A stretch of DNA of 64,000 nt, from NCBI RefSeq assembly GCF_032062135.1, contig NC_092859.1, forward strand, positions 159,695,954-159,759,953. Direction: 5' to 3'. Positions 59,681 through 64,000 of the stretch are shown here, in pieces. The stretch's first letter is position 1, and every line of letters begins with the position of its first letter. The notes below the pieces were generated by a model. The model was not told the origin of the DNA and did no database searches. It was given only the letters and a program-made list of their open reading frames with translations. Source of the stretch: Pyxicephalus adspersus. Lineage: Eukaryota > Chordata > Amphibia > Anura > Pyxicephalidae. A program made the position numbers and the translations under genes.

Positions 59681-60076
59681 CACAATAGGAGGAGATATGG
59701 AATGGTGGGAAGTATCAGTGGGTCCAGGGTTTTCTTGGGTCCGTTTCCCATATGAAGAATCTTTATTGCTCCGGTGCCAAACCCAAAGACCTCATGCAGT
59801 CTGTATTCCCTCACCAAGCTCCTTTCTCATGGCAGTAAAGGTGAAATATTCCGGGTTCAGATAGTGACACAGCTTTTATTTCTATCCGATATTTCTGTGC
59901 TTTCCATTCTCTTTTTATATTTTAAGTTTATTTTCTCTTTTAGAATAGATTTTGCTCACAGGGAGGGAGCACAAATGGGGAGGGATTGATTTATAAAGGA
60001 GGTGTAATAATCCTAAACTCTAGAACCCTCAAATATTATTCCTCCACACTATGACACCCAGTCTACAACGTTACTA

Positions 60077-60298
60077 TAGGATGTCTGCAGTCTCTGACCG
60101 TCTCCTGTACAATGTCTGCAGTCTCTGACCATCTCCCGTACTATGTCTGCGGTCTCTGACCGTCTCCTGTACAATGTCTGCAGTCCTGACCGTCTCCCGT
60201 ACTATGTCTGCAGTCTCTGACCGTCTCCTGTACCTGACCGTCTCCTGTACTATGTCTGCAGTCTCTGACCGTCTAATGTACAATGTCTGCAGTCTCTG
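60077..60298. repeat. Minisatellite, 31-bp unit, about seven copies
   Basis: TGTCTGCAGTCTCTGACCGTCTCCTGTACAA is repeated with single-base changes; one unit is truncated near 60183 and a partial unit occurs near 60231. The open frame through it is only a product of the repeat. Confidence 0.93.
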
Positions 60299-61369
60299 AT
60301 GATGTCACCCCCTATACTCTCTCCCTTCCCCTGGTTCAGGATCTTCAGCCATGGTGACTGGCTAGGCTGGATTGTAACACCCGCACATGCACACAGGATT
60401 TTATTCAGTTGGGTATTCTATGTATTGTATGAGCTCCATGTAAAATCTACAGAAGATTGTGAACAAGCTGACAATTATTTTTTTTTAATATTGCAGAAGA
60501 GATGTACAAACATAGAGCCGGCCTGGTCACTACTTCCCTTTATAATTCCACATGAAGCCCCAAACACTCTCTAAAAACTTGCTGAGATGATTGTGAAAGT
60601 CTCAGGTAACAATCCAGCACCTGTACACATGTCCCCGGTCATCATTTACTGATTGGCTATTCCAGATCTGTCCAACAGCCAATGAGCACCATTGTTTGAT
60701 ACAGCAGGCACCTCCCACTCATCCTCTCCCCTCCCCTGAGGAGCTCATAAGTTCTACTGTCACTGGAAAAGATTACTAACAATCATCTCCAGCAGCCAAT
60801 ATTTGCTGTGTGTCACCTCCGGGTCACCATAAGAACCTTATAATAATACAAAATGATATTTCAGTGACCGCTCATATATCTGTCAGTACAGGATTTTCTT
60901 CTGACCTGGGAACACCAATACCAAACATTTACATCATTCACCTCCAATATCTTTGATGATTTTCCTAGACATTTTTTCACTCCTACAGATATTTGTAATA
61001 CCATTTATGACCACTAGTGATAGACTTATTCACCTACCAGTGAATCCTATTGATATCTTCTCACCATTCATCACAGACAACATGTATGTGTAATAATAAC
61101 CTAAACCCAATGGTAACGTGGTAACCCCTAATGACACAGATAATTTGATAAAGGAAAAGAAGGGGATTTATGGCTAATCCAAATTATGTGTAATTCATAA
61201 AGAAATGAATAATATTAATTTACAATGTAATAAACAAGGGTAATAGTAAGTCCGGCCCCTGGCCCATGATAATGCAGGGGGGGGGGGTTACGGGGGCTTA
61301 TTCCTAGACAAAGTTCAACTGCCAAAAAAGGTGAAAAATATATAAATATATAAACTCTGAAAAACTGCA

Positions 61370-61745
61370 TCTCGGATCCCGACGCATTCTGCCGGTATCG
61401 GCTTCCTCAGGGGATTTTAGGGGAGAGCCAGTAACAGTACTGCTGGATCACCAACAAGGATCTGCTAATGCCAAGGCAGTTGATGAAAGGCTGAAGTAAG
61501 CTTTGTATTTTCACTTTGCTTTTTACCCTCCCTACACTATAATACTAACACAAGAATCATAATAATTCACATTCACCCGGATATACTCTTTCACTTATCT
61601 GTTTCCTCACAATTTCAGCCACATTCTGCACTAAACTTGATATCTTACTCTCAAACTAATGTTACCATTATATCATTTCTTGGTATTAGTTGTGTCTTTC
61701 CAATACCCCTGAGGAAGCCTAGGGGCGAAACGTGTCGGGTTAACA
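61370..61745. mobile_element. Palindromic MITE with GAGGAAGC / AACGTGTCGGG core
   Basis: GGATCCCGACGCATTCTGCC..GGCTTCCTCAGGGG at the left is mirrored by CCCCTGAGGAAGCC..GGCGAAACGTGTCGGG at the right. It is related to 13014-13441 through this core. A second copy lies at 63117-63492 in the duplication. Confidence 0.78.
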
Positions 61746-61856
61746 AGCCGTGTTAAACACAAATTGTTTATCTCTCTCATGATCATTTATTATAGGAAGA
61801 GAACTGTCAATATTTATGAACTGGGTCAGATTAATATTTGGATTTATGGGTTTAGA

Positions 61857-62162
61857 CACAACGTGCAATAATTGTCGTTGTAAAGGATTTTTCACGATTC
61901 TTTCCAATGACACAAGACTGCTCGATGAATGAATGAGCTCTGTACATACAGCATGATTCTGCTCTATAGAGAGGGGACGGGGAAGAACGACAGAGTGGCA
62001 CCCCGCTGTGCTCTCTCCCCTTCACTTTCATTAGGATCATTTGTCGTCTGTGGCTGTGCAAGGACGGATGATGAAACGACGGATGACGAGCGCTGTACAC
62101 ACGCCAGATTCCAGTCCACTATCAGCCCTGAGGTGACGAGGATTATCTGACGTGTATGTAGC
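61857..62162. mobile_element. GTACACAC-family MITE
   Basis: It is inverted relative to 41154-41452: it starts ACAACGTGCAATAATTGTCGTT and ends GATTATCTGACGTGTATGTAGCC. The middle contains GGCACCCCGCTGTGCTCTCTCCCC and CGCTGTACACACGCCAGATTC. Copied at 63604-63909. Confidence 0.82.
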
Positions 62163-62564
62163 CATCTTTCATAGCCATACTTTGTATATTGTATTATACT
62201 CATGCTATTATTGCTTTGTATACACACAATATATATATATTTGGCCTCCCTGTTTTCTCTATCTCCTTCCTTCAATATAATAATTTTCCAGACTTATTAT
62301 TAATGTATAATATTATATAATACAATATCGATATAAATATATCAAAGTCTATGAAATAAATAAATATCTCGATAGATACAGATATATTCTAGAACTGGTA
62401 TCAGGATTTTCCCATCATCCTCATTGCACACATTCACACACGTGACCTCCTGCTAACATTACAAGATATATTTCTCATTATTTATTTCTTCGGAGAATGT
62501 TCCCGCATACATAATGTAATAAAATAACAAAGAGGGGCAGCGGCGGGATGTAGAAAATAAACGT

Positions 62565-62570
62565 TTTATT
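62565..62570 (-). terminator. MYL7: MYL7 poly(A) signal AATAAA
   Basis: AATAAA on the minus strand, 21 bases past the MYL7 stop codon. A GT-rich downstream element is not obvious. Confidence 0.8.
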
Positions 62571-62590
62571 TCAGATTGACCCAGAGACGC

Positions 62591-62695
62591 TCATGATTCC
62601 TCCTTCTCATCCCCATGTGTGATTATATAACACAACGACTTGTAATCGATATTCCCAGCCACGTCGATGGGGGTCACAGCAAACATCTGCTCCAC
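62591..62695 (-). CDS. MYL7: MYL7 last exon (C-terminal 34 residues)
   Basis: This is the end of a myosin regulatory light chain, an EF-hand protein that binds the neck of cardiac (atrial) myosin heavy chain and tunes contraction. The exon encodes [20 protein letters not shown], then [14 protein letters not shown] and a stop. The [19 protein letters not shown] ending is that of MYL7, as distinct from MYL2 or the skeletal MYLPF. Conserved synteny with POLD2 and AEBP1 supports this. The acceptor is CTATAG|GTGGAG, phase 0. The other exons lie beyond 64000. The exon sits between the two copies of a 1.1-kb direct repeat. Confidence 0.93.
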   Translation of the reverse strand: MEQMFAVTPIDVAGNIDYKSLCYIITHGDEKEES

Positions 62696-62794
62696 CTATA
62701 GGAATAGAGAAATCAACATTCACTCTTATGGTTAGGATTAGTAAATAGATTTCTGGGGGTGAAAAGACGGTTCTGCGTTAAAATATTATAATTA

Positions 62795-62880
62795 TTGTTA
62801 ATAAACAGGATTTATATAGCGCTAACATAATATGCAGCGCTGTACATTAAATAGGGGTTACAAATGACAGACAGTGACAC
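62795..62880 (+). repeat. Truncated interspersed repeat at duplication junction
   Basis: It matches 59510-59610 (CAGGATTTATATAGCGC, TAAATAGGGGTTACAAATGACAGAC) but stops at GTGACAC, exactly where the second copy of the direct repeat begins. The junction therefore falls inside this repeat. Confidence 0.8.
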
Positions 62881-63116
62881 ACACAGATAATTTGATAAAG
62901 GAAAAGAAGGGGATTTATGGCTAATCCAAATTATGTGTAATTCATAAAGAAATGAATAATATTAATTTACAATGTAATAAACAAGGGTAATAGTAAGTCC
63001 GGCCCCTGGCCCATGATAATGCAGGGGGGGGGGGTTACGGGGGCTTATTCCTAGACAAAGTTCAACTGCCAAAAAAGGTGAAAAATATATAAATATATAA
63101 ACTCTGAAAAACTGCA

Positions 63117-63492
63117 TCTCGGATCCCGACGCATTCTGCCGGTATCGGCTTCCTCAGGGGATTTTAGGGGAGAGCCAGTAACAGTACTGCTGGATCACCA
63201 ACAAGGATCTGCTAATGCCAAGGCAGTTGATGAAAGGCTGAAGTAAGCTTTGTATTTTCACTTTGCTTTTTACCCTCCCTACACTATAATACTAACACAA
63301 GAATCATAATAATTCACATTCACCCGGATATACTCTTTCACTTATCTGTTTCCTCACAATTTCAGCCACATTCTGCACTAAACTTGATATCTTACTCTCA
63401 AACTAATGTTACCATTATATCATTTCTTGGTATTAGTTGTGTCTTTCCAATACCCCTGAGGAAGCCTAGGGGCGAAACGTGTCGGGTTAACA
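63117..63492. mobile_element. Palindromic MITE, duplicated copy
   Basis: This is the duplicate of the MITE at 61370-61745, identical as far as I could see. Confidence 0.78.
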
Positions 63493-63603
63493 AGCCGTGT
63501 TAAACACAAATTGTTTATCTCTCTCATGATCATTTATTATAGGAAGAGAACTGTCAATATTTATGAACTGGGTCAGATTAATATTTGGATTTATGGGTTT
63601 AGA

Positions 63604-63909
63604 CACAACGTGCAATAATTGTCGTTGTAAAGGATTTTTCACGATTCTTTCCAATGACACAAGACTGCTCGATGAATGAATGAGCTCTGTACATACAGCA
63701 TGATTCTGCTCTATAGAGAGGGGACGGGGAAGAACGACAGAGTGGCACCCCGCTGTGCTCTCTCCCCTTCACTTTCATTAGGATCATTTGTCGTCTGTGG
63801 CTGTGCAAGGACGGATGATGAAACGACGGATGACGAGCGCTGTACACACGCCAGATTCCAGTCCACTATCAGCCCTGAGGTGACGAGGATCATCTGACGT
63901 GTATGTAGC
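63604..63909. mobile_element. GTACACAC-family MITE, duplicated copy
   Basis: This is the duplicate of 61857-62162, with one substitution seen (GATCATCTG for GATTATCTG). Confidence 0.82.
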
Positions 63910-64000
63910 CATCTTTCATAGCCATACTTTGTATATTGTATTATACTCATACTATTATTGCTTTGTATACACACAATATATATATATTTGGCCTCCCTGT

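Larger units (their letters stand above)
61134..62253. repeat. First copy of near-identical 1.1-kb direct repeat
   Basis: It matches 62881-64000 at a constant offset of 1747 bases. I noticed only two substitutions, near 62143 and 62207. It contains two different MITEs, so it is a segmental duplication and not one transposon. The second copy is cut by the window end. Confidence 0.95.
58833..62544. other. Intergenic region between POLD2 promoter and MYL7 3' end
   Basis: It holds a motif array (59292-59458), a simple ATT tract (59490-59517), repeat tails, a 31-bp minisatellite (60077-60298), and the first copy of the tandem duplication with its MITEs (61134 onward). No gene was recognised. Confidence 0.6.
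62881..64000. repeat. Second copy of near-identical 1.1-kb direct repeat (cut by window end)
   Basis: It is the same as 61134-62253, including the 11-base G run, both MITEs and the TATATA run. It lies in what should be the last intron of MYL7. Confidence 0.95.

Noticed and set aside
60074..60283. 69-codon minus-strand frame with an internal repeat
   Set aside because: It is a product of the 31-bp minisatellite; the repeat length is not a multiple of three.
54391..60298. Tandem repeats considered as a CRISPR-like array
   Set aside because: Units are head-to-tail with no unique spacers, in a vertebrate genome; these are minisatellites.
61852..62275. Open frames of 73-103 codons repeated at 63599-63974
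   Set aside because: They lie within MITE sequence, change frame freely between family copies, and are duplicated only because the region is.

Overview
This window is nuclear DNA of a vertebrate, almost certainly a frog, probably of the ranoid type. The genes have many short exons with GT-AG introns. The proteins I could read match tetrapod AEBP1, POLD2 and MYL7, and the introns and spacers are full of palindromic MITEs, Tc1 and mariner copies, L1/Tx1-type LINE debris and SINE-like repeats of the kind common in frogs. There is no sign of a bacterial, plasmid or phage system. The species cannot be named from sequence alone.

Layout. Positions 1-6107 are upstream spacer holding two palindromic MITEs and no recognisable gene. 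Positions 6108-42418 (+) carry a complete AEBP1 gene (aortic carboxypeptidase-like protein, ACLP) in 21 coding exons. They join in frame to 1240 codons: signal peptide, Lys/Pro and acidic Tyr-Pro repeats, discoidin domain, inactive carboxypeptidase domain, transthyretin-like domain and Thr/Pro plus acidic tail. Intron 2 contains a 734-base assembly gap (11038-11771). Positions 58732-43891 (-) carry POLD2, the B subunit of DNA polymerase delta. Ten exons encode the conserved 463-residue protein, and a first exon could add 33 in-frame residues. AEBP1 and POLD2 converge, and their likely poly(A) signals lie about 100 bases apart. Positions 62695-62591 (-) hold the last exon of MYL7, the atrial/cardiac myosin regulatory light chain. 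The order AEBP1 (+), POLD2 (-), MYL7 (-) is the order I know from human 7p13, so this is a conserved syntenic block.

The three genes do not form a pathway. AEBP1 is a secreted collagen-binding matrix protein, POLD2 is a replication factor and MYL7 is a sarcomere protein. They share only ancestral neighbourhood.

The points most worth checking are these. A 1747-base tandem duplication includes the MYL7 last exon and predicts a second copy just beyond the window. POLD2 may have an alternative N-terminus starting inside a YY1-type motif in a duplicated CRE-YY1 promoter module, with a 40-base-phased array of ZNF143-like motifs upstream. AEBP1 exon 2 carries an array of about eleven Tyr-Pro repeats. 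The AEBP1 pseudo-carboxypeptidase site has Gln in place of the third zinc ligand. Two unexplained protein-like reading frames lie antisense in AEBP1 introns, at 31764-32018 and 11795-12424. Exon joins were made by eye from GT-AG borders, phase and remembered homologues; no alignment program was run.
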